DNA from: Syntrophotalea acetylenivorans
Lineage (GTDB): Bacteria > Desulfobacterota > Desulfuromonadia > Desulfuromonadales > Syntrophotaleaceae
Direction of reading: 5' to 3'
DNA: 64,000 nucleotides
Assembly: GCF_001887775.1 (NCBI RefSeq)
Contig: NZ_CP015519.1
Coordinates: 2,170,001 to 2,234,000 of the forward strand
Of the stretch, positions 34,462-44,856 are shown in pieces. The first letter of the stretch is position 1, and every line of letters starts with the position of its first letter. Position numbers and translations under genes: made by a program. The notes beneath the pieces were generated by a model, which was not told where the DNA came from, searched no databases, and worked only from the letters and a program-made list of their open reading frames with translations.

Positions 34462-34480
34462 CAGCTGCGTTGTTGAATGT

Positions 34481-34537
34481 AAACCCAGCAGCACCTTCGA
34501 CCAATGATAGCAAGAGACGCAGACCGAACGTTTCAGC
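34481..34537 (-). repeat. repeat R copy 2, distal fragment
   Basis: The sequence acccagcagcaccttcgacc and gaacgtttcagc matches the distal block of repeat R in reverse orientation. It is cut off at 34538, where the IS481 element begins after the duplicated target. Its continuation is at 35438-35612. Confidence 0.7.
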
Positions 34538-35437
34538 AATAACCTGTTAGAAATCCGAGCGTTGTTTACTGCTTTTCGCCATAGAAATGTTCGAGCAACT
34601 TTTCATATGGCGTCATATTGTCAATGCCCTTATGTGGCTTGACCGTGTTGTAGAAATTGATGAAGCGCAGCAGGCTGATTTGTCTATTTTTCCGGTTCTG
34701 AAATGTCTCCTGCTGGTGCCACATTTCCATGATGGTACGGATCACGCGCTCGGCTTTACCGTTGGTCTGAGGTCGATTGATTCGCGTGAACTTTTGACCA
34801 ATACCCAGTTCGGAGCAGGTTTTCACAAAAGCGTGTTCGTTGGTGCCTTTGAACTCTTTGCCGTTGTCTGAATACGTGCATTCGATGGTGTAAGGGCACT
34901 CATCAGCAATCTGACGCAGGAAAATCTCAGAACTGTATTGTGTCTTATCCGGGAAGATCCCAGCATAGAGTTCCCGGGAAAAGTCATCTATGGCGACAAA
35001 CAGATACTCTCTGGGCAGTGTCTGATCTTCGCCTTTGATCAACGGGAGACGCTTGCTGTCGAAATGAACCAGCTCTCCCGGATACGACTTGTTGTAGCGC
35101 CTAGCTTCACGTTTGCGCTTTTTTTCCAGTTCACGCTCGACCTTGGCCAGACGCTTTAGGCCATATTTAAGACTTCGAAAGCGATCGTTAACGCTGCGTC
35201 GCGGAACAAATTCCTGCTTCCTGGCCCTGGCAAGTGTTTTGTAGATCGTCGGTCGGGAAACTCGAAAAACTTCTGCCAAGCGACTCACTTTGTATTCGCC
35301 TGTCTGCCATAACTGCCAGATCTTCTGACGGTCATGGGGCGTTAACCGTATGCGTTTGTGCATGACCATGTTTACCAAATCCTCCCTGCGCTATTATCGG
35401 ATTTAGTAAACAACGCGTCAATTTCTTACAAATAACC
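34538..35437 (-). mobile_element. IS481-family element (886 bp) with AATAACC duplication
   Basis: The element spans 34545-35430. Its ends are TGTtAGAAATccgaGCGTTGTTTACT on the left and the matching TGTaAGAAATtgacGCGTTGTTTACT on the right (as inverted complement), 20 of 26 positions alike. The target AATAACC occurs at 34538-34544 and again at 35431-35437. Ends starting TGT are typical of IS481. It is inserted in repeat R copy 2, and the transposase frame is intact, so it may be active. Confidence 0.85.
34566..35369 (-). CDS. IS481-family transposase
   Basis: About 267 residues. An N-terminal helix-turn-helix (TPHDRQKIWQLW, YKVSRLAEVFRVSRPTIYK) and a DDE integrase core with HFDSKRLPL (first Asp), YSDNGKEFKG (second Asp) and GKAERVIRT (Glu) are complete. 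ATG at 35369 has a GGGAGG site; earlier start codons at 35378 have poor spacing. No frameshift is seen. Confidence 0.92.
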   Translation of the reverse strand: MVMHKRIRLTPHDRQKIWQLWQTGEYKVSRLAEVFRVSRPTIYKTLARARKQEFVPRRSVNDRFRSLKYGLKRLAKVERELEKKRKREARRYNKSYPGELVHFDSKRLPLIKGEDQTLPREYLFVAIDDFSRELYAGIFPDKTQYSSEIFLRQIADECPYTIECTYSDNGKEFKGTNEHAFVKTCSELGIGQKFTRINRPQTNGKAERVIRTIMEMWHQQETFQNRKNRQISLLRFINFYNTVKPHKGIDNMTPYEKLLEHFYGEKQ

Positions 35438-35612
35438 TTTGGAAGAAGGGCCGCCCAAAGAAATTGCTGCCACGGTAAGATATTCAAAAAAATTTTAGCC
35501 TTCTCCTGACCATCCGTAACGCATGCCCCACGCAGTGGTAAGGCACTTTTTGCTTCCTTTTTGTTGCCGCCTGGACAAAAAGAAGGGGGTCTGGCGGGAC
35601 GCGACCCGCCGG
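35438..35612 (-). repeat. repeat R copy 2, proximal fragment with hairpins
   Basis: After the IS481 element the repeat resumes with gaagggccgcccaaagaaat and ends in two hairpins: CTTCTTTTTGT-type stem near 35545-35580 and GGCGGG / CCCGCC at about 35593-35610. Removing IS481 and one AATAACC rebuilds a continuous repeat R. Confidence 0.7.
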
Positions 35613-35658
35613 TCTTATCTTTCAAAAGTTACCGCAATGCTCCAACCAGCAGACCACC

Positions 35659-37086
35659 TTACAGATAAGGCGAAAACAGCTTGGCAAAATTATCCCGCAA
35701 GCGACTCACCACCGGAAGACCATCCACTTGCTCCTGAGTGACTTCCCGAGCAACCCCACAGGCCGAATCAACATGCTCCGTCAAATCTGCCACCAGCCTG
35801 GCATCAAAAACCTCCAAATTAAACTCAAAGTTAAGCCGCAGGCTGCGAGGATCCAGATTAGCCGAGCCGACCAAAGCATACTGGTCATCGACCAGCAACA
35901 GCTTGCTGTGCACAAAAGGAGGTGGCTGGTAATAAATTCGGCAGCCGTGCTCCAGCAATTCACTGAAATAGGCCCGTGAGGCCCAGGCGACATAGGGTAG
36001 ATTATTTTTAGCCGGCAGCAGGATATCCACCTCAACACCGCGCAGGGCGGCAGCATTGAGGGCTGCGACCAGAGTACGGTCGGGAATAAAGTAGGGGGTC
36101 ATGATACGCAGGCGATGCCTGGCGCAGCCGATGGCACCAAGAATTATCCACCGTAGTTTTTCAAAATCCTCGTTGGGGCCGGCGCTGACACCCCGACAGA
36201 AGGCCGTACCGCCGGGCAAAGGCGGTGGAGTGCTAATCGGAGGCGGAACCTCGCCGGTGGCAAAATACCAGTCTTCCATGAAGGCTTCGAGCATCTGCCC
36301 CACCACCGGACCCTCGATACCGAAGTGCACATCGATAGCCTGTTTGCGGGTGGGCCTAGCAGCCAGGTGGCGATCGCTGATATTCATTCCGCCGGTAAAG
36401 CCTCGCCAGTTATCGATGATCAGCAGCTTGCGGTGATTGCGCAGGTTGAAATGCAGCCCGCGGCCGGAAAGGGCCGGGGGCAAAAAGCGGCCAATGGCTA
36501 CGGCGCTGCCCTTGAAGAGACGACGAGCCACCGGAAAGGAGTAACGCTCGCCAAGACCATCCACCAAAACCCGGACATCAAGTCCCCGATCTGCCGCCTG
36601 CTTGAGAGCTTCGACAAAAGCCTTCCCGGTATCGTCGGTATCAAAAATATAGCTGGCCAGATAGACCGAATCGCGGGCGCTGGCGATCGCCTCAAGCATA
36701 GCCGGGAACGTCTGCTCGCCGTTATGCAAAGCCACCACCCGGTTACCGGGCAGCAGTGGCCGGCGGGTTACGGCATCGGCCAGCGACACTAAAGCCGCAT
36801 ACCCCTCCCCGCCGAAGGCAATAGATCGCCCCTGGCGCAGGGACCAGGAACAGAAACCGGCTTCAGCAGCCCCGCTGAAAGGCAGCTTTGCCTGCCAATC
36901 GCGAGCCCGCGTACGAATGCGGTTTATGCCAACCAACCAGTAACCCAGAGGGCCTAATCCCGGGAGGACACAACAGAAGACCACCCAGCCGAAGGCCGCG
37001 CGGGGATCCCGCTTGTGCAGCAGCACATGACCGACAGCGAGTAAAGAGAGTGCCGCCAAAGCGGCGAGGAGCAGTGCTTCCAGCAA
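35659..37086 (-). CDS. cls: cardiolipin synthase, PLD family
   Basis: A 475-residue membrane enzyme. An N-terminal two-helix anchor (residues about 1-55, with GLGPLGYWLVG) is followed by two HKD motifs, HFNLRNHRKLLIID and FVHSKLLLVD, each with GGMN or GSANLD downstream. Such synthases form cardiolipin from two phosphatidylglycerol molecules. No partner genes are next to it. Its stop is near repeat R copy 2. Confidence 0.93.
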   Translation of the reverse strand: MLEALLLAALAALSLLAVGHVLLHKRDPRAAFGWVVFCCVLPGLGPLGYWLVGINRIRTRARDWQAKLPFSGAAEAGFCSWSLRQGRSIAFGGEGYAALVSLADAVTRRPLLPGNRVVALHNGEQTFPAMLEAIASARDSVYLASYIFDTDDTGKAFVEALKQAADRGLDVRVLVDGLGERYSFPVARRLFKGSAVAIGRFLPPALSGRGLHFNLRNHRKLLIIDNWRGFTGGMNISDRHLAARPTRKQAIDVHFGIEGPVVGQMLEAFMEDWYFATGEVPPPISTPPPLPGGTAFCRGVSAGPNEDFEKLRWIILGAIGCARHRLRIMTPYFIPDRTLVAALNAAALRGVEVDILLPAKNNLPYVAWASRAYFSELLEHGCRIYYQPPPFVHSKLLLVDDQYALVGSANLDPRSLRLNFEFNLEVFDARLVADLTEHVDSACGVAREVTQEQVDGLPVVSRLRDNFAKLFSPYL

Positions 37087-37119
37087 CGGACCTCCTCACA
37101 AAAGATGAAACCGGAAAGA

Positions 37120-37464
37120 TCAGCGACGCAGGTTGGTAGCACAACGGGGACAAGTCAACATACTGGTGGAGGGGACCTTATGACCGCAGGTAGGGCAGTT
37201 GAACCAATAGCGGCAATACTTACACTGCTGTTCGGAAAGCCCCTGTTTTTTCTTGCACTTGGGGCATTTACGATACATCTTGCGATTTTCCATATAGTCG
37301 GCGAACAGCAGGCCACAGCTCGGACAGGCCTCGGCATCGCGGCGACGAATTTCCGCCCCGCAATTGGGTTGCGGGCAGACAAAGACCGTCTTGCAGGCAC
37401 TACACCAGTATTTACCTTTTTTTTCTTCTTTGCAGACGGGGCATTTATCCATAATTCGACTCAT
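37120..37464 (-). CDS. multi zinc-ribbon protein
   Basis: A 114-residue protein with seven CxxC-like pairs (CPVC, CSAC, CPQPNC, CPSC, CPKC, CKYC, CPTC, CPRC), organised as several zinc ribbons in tandem. It is basic and has no other motif. It may bind nucleic acid or scaffold proteins; no function is inferable. It is on the same strand as cls, 33 bases upstream of it. Confidence 0.7.
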   Translation of the reverse strand: MSRIMDKCPVCKEEKKGKYWCSACKTVFVCPQPNCGAEIRRRDAEACPSCGLLFADYMENRKMYRKCPKCKKKQGLSEQQCKYCRYWFNCPTCGHKVPSTSMLTCPRCATNLRR

Positions 37465-37479
37465 TTTTCATAGGCTGCT

Positions 37480-37526
37480 ATAAAACACCGGTCGACTTCA
37501 ACCTCGTAAAGTTGAGGTCGACCGGC
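37480..37526 (-). terminator. terminator after rubrerythrin gene
   Basis: On the minus strand CCGGTCGACCTCAAC pairs with GTTGAAGTCGACCGG around TTTACGAG and is followed by TGTTTTAT. One mismatch is present. Confidence 0.75.
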
Positions 37527-37536
37527 AGGAAAACAA

Positions 37537-38046
37537 TTAAATTATCTTCTTGAACATCTTCGGACCGGCTTTACACACCGTACAGGGCACCTGCGGTTCG
37601 GCTTCGAGAGTGTTGCCGCAGATCAGGCAAACGTAGTAATCGACCGACGGGCTGCCGTCGAGGTTGTCCATCATTTTCTGGTAGAGATTGGCATGGACTT
37701 CCTCGACCTCATTGGCATAGCGAAAACTGCGCTCGGCGGCAGCAAAACCAGCGGAGGCCGCCGCTTCGATCATCGGCGGATACATCTCCTTGAACTCATG
37801 GGTCTCGCCGCTGACCGCTTCTTTGAGATTATCGAGGGTCTTACCGATGCCATCAAGGGCTCGAAGGTGAGCAAGGGCATGCACCGTTTCCGCTTCGGCG
37901 GCAGCCCGAAACAGCTTGGCCGCCTGAGGATACCCCTCTTTGTCAGCCTGCTCGGCAAAAGCCAGATATTTACGATTGGCTTGAGATTCACCGGCAAAAG
38001 CATCCAGCAAGTCTTTTTCCGTTTGGCTGTTGGTCAAATCGGCCAT
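37537..38046 (-). CDS. rubrerythrin
   Basis: A 169-residue protein. The four-helix diiron domain has EKDLLDAFAGESQANRKYL, AAEAETVHALAHL and EFKEMYPPMIEAA with the Glu/His ligands, and the C-terminal rubredoxin-like iron site has CLICGNT and CTVCKAG. Rubrerythrins reduce hydrogen peroxide in anaerobes. The ATG at 38046 has a GGGAGG site. It has a strong own promoter. Confidence 0.95.
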   Translation of the reverse strand: MADLTNSQTEKDLLDAFAGESQANRKYLAFAEQADKEGYPQAAKLFRAAAEAETVHALAHLRALDGIGKTLDNLKEAVSGETHEFKEMYPPMIEAAASAGFAAAERSFRYANEVEEVHANLYQKMMDNLDGSPSVDYYVCLICGNTLEAEPQVPCTVCKAGPKMFKKII

Positions 38047-38104
38047 GCTCACTACCTCCCTATTGTGTAATAAATTTGACTAGTTAGAGATTCTTTCAGC
38101 TTTT

Positions 38105-38132
38105 ATTTTAACCATTATGCTCCTAATGTCAA
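38105..38132 (-). promoter_or_regulatory. sigma70-type promoter of the rubrerythrin gene
   Basis: On the minus strand TTGACA (complement of 38127-38132) and TAAAAT (complement of 38105-38110) are 16 bases apart. Transcription would start near 38098, giving a leader of about 52 bases. No clear PerR box is visible. Confidence 0.65.
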
Positions 38133-38157
38133 CGGTTGCATTAAAGTCTGCCAGCGA

Positions 38158-38814
38158 TCATTGATCCTGGCAAGCCTTCTCGACACTTTCGGTCTTGCCG
38201 ATCAAGACCAGCAGATCACTGTCCTTGATCACATGGCTTGGCGACGGCAGAGTGCTGAATTCGCTGGTCAACACATCCTTGATTCCAATAATGGTAACGC
38301 CGAACTTGCGACGCAGATCGAGATCTATGAGTGTCTTGCCGATAAAATAAGCCGGCGGTGCCACCTCGGTGATAGAATAGTCCTCCGCCACTGGAATGAA
38401 CTCGAGGATATTGGAACTCGACAGACCGTGAGCGATCTTGATGGCCGTGTCCTTCTCGGGAAAGATGATGTCGGTAGCGCCAACCTTCTCCAGAATGCGG
38501 CCGTGATCCTCGTCCACCGCTTTAACCAGAATGCGGCGCACATTCATCTCCTTGAGGTGCAATACCACCAAGGTCGACAGATGCGACCGTTCGCCAGTGG
38601 AAATGATCACCCCATCCATTTCGCCAATCCCCTGGCTTTTGAGAAATTCTTTGCTGGTGGCGTCACCAATCACGGCGTAGGAGGCGTAATTCTTAATGCG
38701 CTGAACCTTGTCCCGGTCCAGATCGACGGCGACAACTTCGTGGCCATCCTCGTACAGCGTTTTTGCCACGTGAAAGCCAAAGTTTCCCAAGCCGACAACA
38801 CAAAACCGTTTCAT
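38158..38814 (-). CDS. ktrA: KtrA/TrkA-type potassium channel regulator
   Basis: A 218-residue RCK protein. The nucleotide-binding GLGNFG lies at residues 8-13; AVDLDRDKVQRI and VIGDATS follow. The C-terminal RCK_C part begins about 130 (ITEVAPPAYFIGKTLID). It gates KtrB with ATP, ADP or NADH. The ATG at 38814 has an AAGGAG site. It lies 113 bases downstream of ktrB on the same strand. Confidence 0.93.
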   Translation of the reverse strand: MKRFCVVGLGNFGFHVAKTLYEDGHEVVAVDLDRDKVQRIKNYASYAVIGDATSKEFLKSQGIGEMDGVIISTGERSHLSTLVVLHLKEMNVRRILVKAVDEDHGRILEKVGATDIIFPEKDTAIKIAHGLSSSNILEFIPVAEDYSITEVAPPAYFIGKTLIDLDLRRKFGVTIIGIKDVLTSEFSTLPSPSHVIKDSDLLVLIGKTESVEKACQDQ

Positions 38815-38927
38815 AAGGATTTCTCCTTCGCTAATAACAGGTCGATGGTACCAGCCAACGACCAATAGACAGATATCGATTTACTGATGTCCCTATTCAG
38901 GGGCACCAGAGATCGGAAGTCAAACCG

Positions 38928-40295
38928 TCAACCGATCATGATGTTTTCTTCCGCATACTGCACGGCATCTTCGCGGGAACGATAGAGCATGGCGAAGGCC
39001 ACTGTCAGCAAGCCAACCCGGCCGACGAACATCAGCAGAATAATCAGCATTTTACCCAGAGGCACCAGTTTGGCCGTGGCTCCCAGAGACAGTCCGACGG
39101 TGGCAAAAGCCGATACCGCCTCAAAGGTGTATTCGAGAAACACTCCGCGACTGGCACTGGCCGATAACCCATGCAGTTGCACCGCCAGCAGAGCAAAGAC
39201 CGCCACGGCCAGAAACAGCAGCGCGGTCATCACCAGGGTAAGGACCTTGGAGGCCGCCGCTTCGGGAAGAGTCCGGCGGTGAACATTGGTATGGGGGTTA
39301 CCCTTAAGGCGACTGTAGAGCACGATAACAAACAGGGCCAGGCTGGTGGTCTTGATGCCGCCGCCGCAGGAACCGGGCGAAGCGCCGACGAACATCAGAA
39401 ACATTATCATAAAGAGGGTCGGCACCTCTAACAGATTGAGGTCGATGCTGTTGAAGCCGGCAGTACGGGCGGTGACGGACTGGAACAGGGCGGTCCACAA
39501 ACTTTCACCGGCTCCCATGCTGGATAAAGAGGTCGGCCATTCAAGTAAACCGATGAGGATCGCGCCTCCTACGATAAGCAGACCACTGGTCAAAAAAACC
39601 AGTCGCGAGTGAAGAGACAGGCGTCGCCGGCCTTTGCGCTGCTTGGCCAGGTCGATCATCTCTTTCATGACCAGAAAACCGAGGCCGCCGAGCACAATCA
39701 GGCCGATGATGGTCAGGTTGACCAGGGGATTATTGCGATAACCCACCAGACTGTCGGAAAAAAGCGAAAAGCCGGCGTTGCAGAAGGCCGAAACAGAGTG
39801 GAACAGGGCATAATAGAGGCCCTTGATCAGCCCCATCTCAGGAACAAAGGCAAAAGCCAACAACACTGTGCCGGCGCCCTCGATAAGCAAGGTCAAAAAA
39901 AACACGCCGCGAATCAGGTCGCGCATGGAGTCGACCGGACTGTGCAACAGGGTCTCCTGAATCAGCCAACGATCTCGAATACCGACCCCCACACCAAGGT
40001 AGAAAAACAGGTAGACAGAGAAGGTGGTAATACCCAGGCCACCGATCTGAATCAGCAACAACACCACCAACTGGCCGAACAGGGTCAGCTTGGTTGCGGT
40101 GTCGACCACGATCAGGCCGGTGACGCACTGAGCCGAAGTTGCCGTAAACAGCGCGTCGAGAAAGGATAAGGGCTCGCCGTTGGCGGCAATGGGCAAAGAC
40201 AAGGCCATCGCTCCGAGCACAATTGCCAGCCCATAATAGAAGATCAGCGCCTGGCCCGGCGGCAGATTTTTTATTCCCTTTGGGAGTTTGCTCAT
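38928..40295 (-). CDS. ktrB: KtrB/TrkH-type potassium transporter
   Basis: A 455-residue membrane protein with about ten membrane segments and four pore-loop repeats: TATSAQCVTGLIVVD, HSVSAFCNAGFSLFS, TARTAGFNSIDL and a final SAFATVGLSLG. The conserved glycines of the selectivity filter are present (TG, NAG, TAG, TVG). With KtrA it takes up K+. ATG at 40295 is preceded by GGGGA; the longer frame upstream shows no signal. Confidence 0.93.
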   Translation of the reverse strand: MSKLPKGIKNLPPGQALIFYYGLAIVLGAMALSLPIAANGEPLSFLDALFTATSAQCVTGLIVVDTATKLTLFGQLVVLLLIQIGGLGITTFSVYLFFYLGVGVGIRDRWLIQETLLHSPVDSMRDLIRGVFFLTLLIEGAGTVLLAFAFVPEMGLIKGLYYALFHSVSAFCNAGFSLFSDSLVGYRNNPLVNLTIIGLIVLGGLGFLVMKEMIDLAKQRKGRRRLSLHSRLVFLTSGLLIVGGAILIGLLEWPTSLSSMGAGESLWTALFQSVTARTAGFNSIDLNLLEVPTLFMIMFLMFVGASPGSCGGGIKTTSLALFVIVLYSRLKGNPHTNVHRRTLPEAAASKVLTLVMTALLFLAVAVFALLAVQLHGLSASASRGVFLEYTFEAVSAFATVGLSLGATAKLVPLGKMLIILLMFVGRVGLLTVAFAMLYRSREDAVQYAEENIMIG

Positions 40296-40411
40296 GGATA
40301 GGTCCCCTTCGATCTGAGCCAAATGCTAGCGCCGGTGCCTGGACAAAGCAAGAGAAAACGCCTCTCGCTACCGCAAGCACGGGCCAGCCGTTCCTACAAA
40401 TTTATGAGCTG

Positions 40412-40538
40412 GAATGGTTAAGCAAAAATTGCGTCCTGCAAAGCGCAGTGGTTTTTCAGGGGGAAGACATGCTTGGGCTTGTCGAAGTCCTGAAAAAGGG
40501 CTGTAACGCCGCAGGGCGGACTTTTTACGCCACCATCA
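40412..40538. repeat. palindromic repeat B, copy 2, overlapping the uvrA stop
   Basis: Left arm tgcgtcctgca followed by gtttttcagggg; right arm gtcctgaaaaag followed by gcagggcggactttttacgcc. It ends in the bases ccatca, which contain the uvrA stop codon (40536-40538). Copies occur also at 31828 and 56941. Confidence 0.65.
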
Positions 40539-43349
40539 GAGATTGAGATAAGGACGCAGATAACGTCCGGTAAAAGAGGCTGTATTACGCGCAACCTCCT
40601 CCGGTGTTCCGGAGGCGACGATCTGACCGCCGCGGCTGCCCCCTTCGGGACCCAGGTCGATAAGATGATCGGCGGTCTTGATCACATCAAGGTTGTGCTC
40701 GATGATCACCACCGTATTACCGGTTTCGACCAGGCGCTGCAACACATCCAGCAGCTTTTGAATATCGGCGAAATGAAGACCGGTCGTCGGTTCATCCAGG
40801 ATGTAAATAGTGCGCCCGGTGGCCCGCTTGCCGAGCTCTTTAGCTAACTTGACCCGCTGGGCCTCACCGCCGGACAGGGTCGTGGCGCTCTGGCCGAGCT
40901 TGATATAACCAAGGCCGACGTCCCGTACCATCTCCAATTTATTGCGAATCCGCGGAATGTTCTCGAAAAACTTCAGCGCCTGATTGACGGTCATATCGAG
41001 AACCTCGGCGATATTCTGCCCCTTGTAACGCACCTCCAGGGTCTCCCGGTTGTAGCGCGCCCCCTTACAGACCTCGCACTGCACATAGACATCAGGCAGA
41101 AAGTGCATCTCGATCTTGAGAATGCCTTCACCCTGGCAGGCCTCACAGCGACCTCCTTTGACGTTGAAAGAAAAACGCCCCGCCTTATACCCCCGCAGCT
41201 TGGCTTCGGGTAATTGGGTGAACTGATCACGGATATCGGTAAACAGGCCGGTATAGGTCGCCGGATTGGAGCGAGGGGTGCGACCGATGGGGGACTGGTC
41301 GATATCGACCACCTTGTCGAGAAGTTCGACGCCAAGGATTTCATCGACCTTGCCGGCCTTCTCCCGGGAACGATACAGGCGCTGGGAAAGAGTTTTGAAC
41401 AGGGTATCGATAACCAGGGTCGATTTGCCCGAGCCGGAGACCCCGGTGACGCAGGTCATCACCCCGAGAGGGATGTTCGCATCGACCCCTTGCAGGTTGT
41501 TTTCCCGAGCCCCGCGAATCTGCAACATGCGCTCGCTGGTGCGCCGTTCTGCCGGCAGGGGAATAGTCAGGGAACCGGACAGGTAGCGGCCGGTGAGGGA
41601 TGCCGGATCGTCCAGAATCTCCCGGGGCGTACCCTGGGACACTACGTGACCACCGTGCACCCCGGCCCCCGGACCCATGTCGATGACCTGATCCGCTTCG
41701 AGAATGGTCTCTTCATCGTGCTCCACCACCAATACCGTGTTGCCGAGATCCCGCAACCGCTTGAGGGTTTCGAGCAGCCGCCGGTTATCCCGCTGATGGA
41801 GACCGATGGACGGCTCGTCGAGGATATACAGCACTCCCACCAGAGACGACCCGACCTGGGTCGCCAGCCGGATGCGCTGGCCCTCGCCGCCGGAGAGGGT
41901 GCCGGAAGAGCGATCAAGGCTCAGGTAATCGAGACCGACATAGCTCAGAAAGGAGAGTCGCTCACGAATTTCCTTGAGAATCCGGCGGCCTATCTCCAGC
42001 TCCTTATCGGCCAATTGCAACTCGGAAAAATACTGCTCCGCTTCGAGGATGGAGAAGGCGCAGATCTCCTGAATGTTTTTGCCACCGACCCGCACGAACA
42101 ACGACTCCTTGCGCAACCGGGCACCGTTGCAGGTCGGACAAGGCATGACGTTCATGAAGTGACCGAGATTCTCCCGCACCCGGTCCGAATCGGTCTCGTG
42201 GTAGCGCCGTTCAAGGTTGGGGATCACCCCCTCGAACACCTTGTCGTAAAAGTGCCGGCGCCCCCCCTGGTCAAAAAAGAAGCGCACCTCTTCCTTGCCC
42301 GAACCGTGCATCAAAATTTTGCGCAAACGCTCTGGCAATTCGCGAAAAGGGGTGTTGATATCGAATTTATAGTGGTCGGCCAGGGCCTCGAGCAGCTGAT
42401 GATAATAGAACCCTGTGCGGGTCTCCCAGGGAGCGATGGCCCCCTCGCGCAAGGACAGGTCGGGATTGGGAACCACCTCTTCGGCGTCGAAGTAAAGACG
42501 GGTGCCGAGACCGGCGCAATCGGGACAGGCGCCGTAGGGATTGTTGAAGGAAAACATCCGCGGCGTGATCTCCGGATAGGAGATGCCGCACTCGGCGCAG
42601 GAATGCTGTTCCGAATAGAGAGAACTTTCGCCGCCGGGTTCTTCGACCCGCACGACGCCATCGGCCAATCGCAGAGCGGTCTCCAGGGAATCGGCCAGGC
42701 GCCCCTCGATGCCTTCCTTGACCACCAGACGGTCGACGACCACCTCCAGAGTGTGCTTCTTGTTCTTGTCGAGGACGATCTTCTCGCCCAGTTCGTACAT
42801 CTCACCGTCGATGCGAATCCGCACGAAGCCTTCGGCCTGCAACTGACGTAGTTCCTTGCGGTATTCACCTTTGCGGCCGCGAACAATCGGCGCCAACAGC
42901 AACAGGCGGGTCTTTTCCGGCAACTTCATGATGCGGTCGACCATCTGCTGCACGGTCCAGGAGGCGATCTCTTCGCCGCAACTATGGCAATGAATACGAC
43001 CGACCCGGGCGAAGAGAAGCCGCAGATAGTCGTAGATTTCGGTGACCGTGCCGACCGTCGAACGGGGGTTTTTGGAGGTGGTCTTCTGCTCGATGGAAAT
43101 CGCCGGCGACAGCCCCTCGATGCTTTCCACATCGGGTTTGTCCATCTGCTCGAGAAACTGTCGGGCGTATGCGGAAAGGCTCTCCACATAACGGCGCTGG
43201 CCCTCGGCATAGAGGGTATCGAAGGCCAGGGTGCTCTTGCCCGAACCCGACACTCCGGTGATAACCACCAACTTGTCGCGGGGGATCTCCAGGTCGATAT
43301 GCTGCAGGTTGTGCTCGTTGGCACCCTTGATAACGATCTTGTCAGCCAT
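40536..43349 (-). CDS. uvrA: excinuclease ABC subunit A
   Basis: A 937-residue ATPase, full length. The N-terminal Walker [11 protein letters not shown], CxxC zinc fingers, the first ABC signature [12 protein letters not shown], the second Walker [14 protein letters not shown], the second signature [12 protein letters not shown] and LDEPTTGLH are all visible. UvrA with UvrB detects bulky DNA lesions. It has no frameshift. It lies on the minus strand alone; no other uvr gene is near. Confidence 0.98.
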   Translation of the reverse strand: MADKIVIKGANEHNLQHIDLEIPRDKLVVITGVSGSGKSTLAFDTLYAEGQRRYVESLSAYARQFLEQMDKPDVESIEGLSPAISIEQKTTSKNPRSTVGTVTEIYDYLRLLFARVGRIHCHSCGEEIASWTVQQMVDRIMKLPEKTRLLLLAPIVRGRKGEYRKELRQLQAEGFVRIRIDGEMYELGEKIVLDKNKKHTLEVVVDRLVVKEGIEGRLADSLETALRLADGVVRVEEPGGESSLYSEQHSCAECGISYPEITPRMFSFNNPYGACPDCAGLGTRLYFDAEEVVPNPDLSLREGAIAPWETRTGFYYHQLLEALADHYKFDINTPFRELPERLRKILMHGSGKEEVRFFFDQGGRRHFYDKVFEGVIPNLERRYHETDSDRVRENLGHFMNVMPCPTCNGARLRKESLFVRVGGKNIQEICAFSILEAEQYFSELQLADKELEIGRRILKEIRERLSFLSYVGLDYLSLDRSSGTLSGGEGQRIRLATQVGSSLVGVLYILDEPSIGLHQRDNRRLLETLKRLRDLGNTVLVVEHDEETILEADQVIDMGPGAGVHGGHVVSQGTPREILDDPASLTGRYLSGSLTIPLPAERRTSERMLQIRGARENNLQGVDANIPLGVMTCVTGVSGSGKSTLVIDTLFKTLSQRLYRSREKAGKVDEILGVELLDKVVDIDQSPIGRTPRSNPATYTGLFTDIRDQFTQLPEAKLRGYKAGRFSFNVKGGRCEACQGEGILKIEMHFLPDVYVQCEVCKGARYNRETLEVRYKGQNIAEVLDMTVNQALKFFENIPRIRNKLEMVRDVGLGYIKLGQSATTLSGGEAQRVKLAKELGKRATGRTIYILDEPTTGLHFADIQKLLDVLQRLVETGNTVVIIEHNLDVIKTADHLIDLGPEGGSRGGQIVASGTPEEVARNTASFTGRYLRPYLNL

Positions 43350-43547
43350 GCTCGATTCGGTTCCGTATTTTTTGAAGGGATAGTAACTGGTAAGGTTCAG
43401 CTAGCGCCGTCATAAAGACGGCAACGGATTACTTTAGCATGGCGTTGGAGGGCATTGCAATTCAAGCGGAGAAGGGTGGGTTGCTCTGCCAAGTCGAGGA
43501 AGTTAAAACAGAAGCAGACCTATAAACCATACAAAGGTTCTACAATA

Positions 43548-43788
43548 CCGACGGGTCGCGTCCCGTCAGACGCCTTACTTTTGTCCAAGCCAACAAAAGT
43601 AAGCAAAAATGGCTGCCACTGCGTGGAGCATGCTGTCACGGATGTAAGGAGGAGGCTAAAACTTTTGGCCGTTCTACAGAAACAGCGCTTTCTTTGGGCG
43701 GCCCCTCTTTCGGAAGTTGATTGCTCAAACTCTCGGTCCGTTTCTCTTCCCATCATTGGTCGAAGGTGCTGCTGGGTTTTAAAACCAA
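43548..43788 (+). repeat. long intergenic repeat R, intact copy 3
   Basis: Begins with hairpin GACGGG-N6-CCCGTC (43550-43567) and CTTACTTTTGT / ACAAAAGTAAG, then ggctgccactgcgtggagca, a G-rich tract and a distal block with tcggtccgtttctcttccc and gcttgctgggtttt-like end. It fills the gap between uvrA and pdxA. Confidence 0.75.
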
Positions 43789-43845
43789 AACCGCATATGA
43801 ACGTTGCTACGTCACACGCTGCCATCTGCTGTCGGCCCGGCGCAG

Positions 43846-44856
43846 TTATGAAGCCATTTGGCAAGCCAGGGTTACCGCCGCCAGCAAGCTGGCGCTACTG
43901 GCCCTGCCGCTGCCGGCCAGGTCGTAGGCGGTACCGTGATCGACGGAGGTGCGGATGATGGGCAGGCCGAGGGTCACGTTGACCCCGTCGTCGAAATGGA
44001 GCAGCTTGAGAGGTATCAACCCCTGGTCGTGATACATGCAGATCACCGCGTCGTAAGCACCCTGCACGGCAAAGTGAAATAATGCGTCGGCGCTGTGGGG
44101 GCCGCTGGCATCGATGCCCTGCTGACGGGCTGACTCGATGGCCGGAGCAATAAGGCGCTGTTCCTCGTCACCGAACTGTCCTCCCTCACCAGCGTGGGGA
44201 TTAAGGGCCAGTACCGCCAGGCGGGGAGAATCGAGACTGAAAAAACGCCGCAGGGCGACAGCGCTGATCTGCACAGTCGACAGAATCTCTTCAGGGGTCA
44301 GGGCCATAGGGACGGCGCTATAGGGCAGATGGGTGGTCACCAGACACACCCGCAACCGGCTACCGGCCAGCATCATCACTACCTTTTCCACGCCACAGCG
44401 GGCAGCGAGCAGTTCGGTATGACCGGGAGCTTCACAGCCTGCAGCCCGCAGGGCCTGTTTATTGACCGGCGCCGTCACCATCCCTGCCGCCTCGCCCGAC
44501 AGGCAGTGATCGCAGGCCCATTCGATATAGCGGATCATAGCCTGACCACAGGCCAGGTCCGGTGCACCGTAAACCAAATCAGCAGCAGGCAGCTCAGACA
44601 GTTTTTTGAGCAGCAGGCTCCGTTCACCGCAGAGCAACCGATGACTGGCCAACGCCTGTGGGCCATCATCGGCCAGAGCCTCAACCGTCACTTCGGCTCC
44701 AAAGATGGCCGCCGCCCGCTGCAACACCGCACCATCACCGGCCACCAGCAGCGGCCGCTGGACGTCGGAAAAATTGTCCTCCAGCCAGGCCTTCATAATG
44801 ATTTCCGGTCCGACTCCCGTCGGATCGCCCATGGTGATGATGATCGGTTGTTTCAT
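43846..44856 (-). CDS. pdxA: 4-hydroxythreonine-4-phosphate dehydrogenase
   Basis: A 336-residue PdxA. ITMGDPTGVGPEIIMKA opens the protein, GMVTAPVNKQAL is in the middle, and HTELLAARCG and YHDQGLIPLKLL carry the catalytic and zinc-binding His residues. The enzyme oxidises 4-phosphohydroxy-threonine in pyridoxal phosphate synthesis. It is preceded by repeat R copy 3 and has an AGGAG-like site. Confidence 0.96.
   Translation of the reverse strand: MKQPIIITMGDPTGVGPEIIMKAWLEDNFSDVQRPLLVAGDGAVLQRAAAIFGAEVTVEALADDGPQALASHRLLCGERSLLLKKLSELPAADLVYGAPDLACGQAMIRYIEWACDHCLSGEAAGMVTAPVNKQALRAAGCEAPGHTELLAARCGVEKVVMMLAGSRLRVCLVTTHLPYSAVPMALTPEEILSTVQISAVALRRFFSLDSPRLAVLALNPHAGEGGQFGDEEQRLIAPAIESARQQGIDASGPHSADALFHFAVQGAYDAVICMYHDQGLIPLKLLHFDDGVNVTLGLPIIRTSVDHGTAYDLAGSGRASSASLLAAVTLACQMAS

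Noticed and set aside
41214-42851. 545-codon open frame on the plus strand
   Set aside because: It is wholly antisense to uvrA, has no ribosome-binding site or recognisable domain, and arises from codon bias of the opposite strand.
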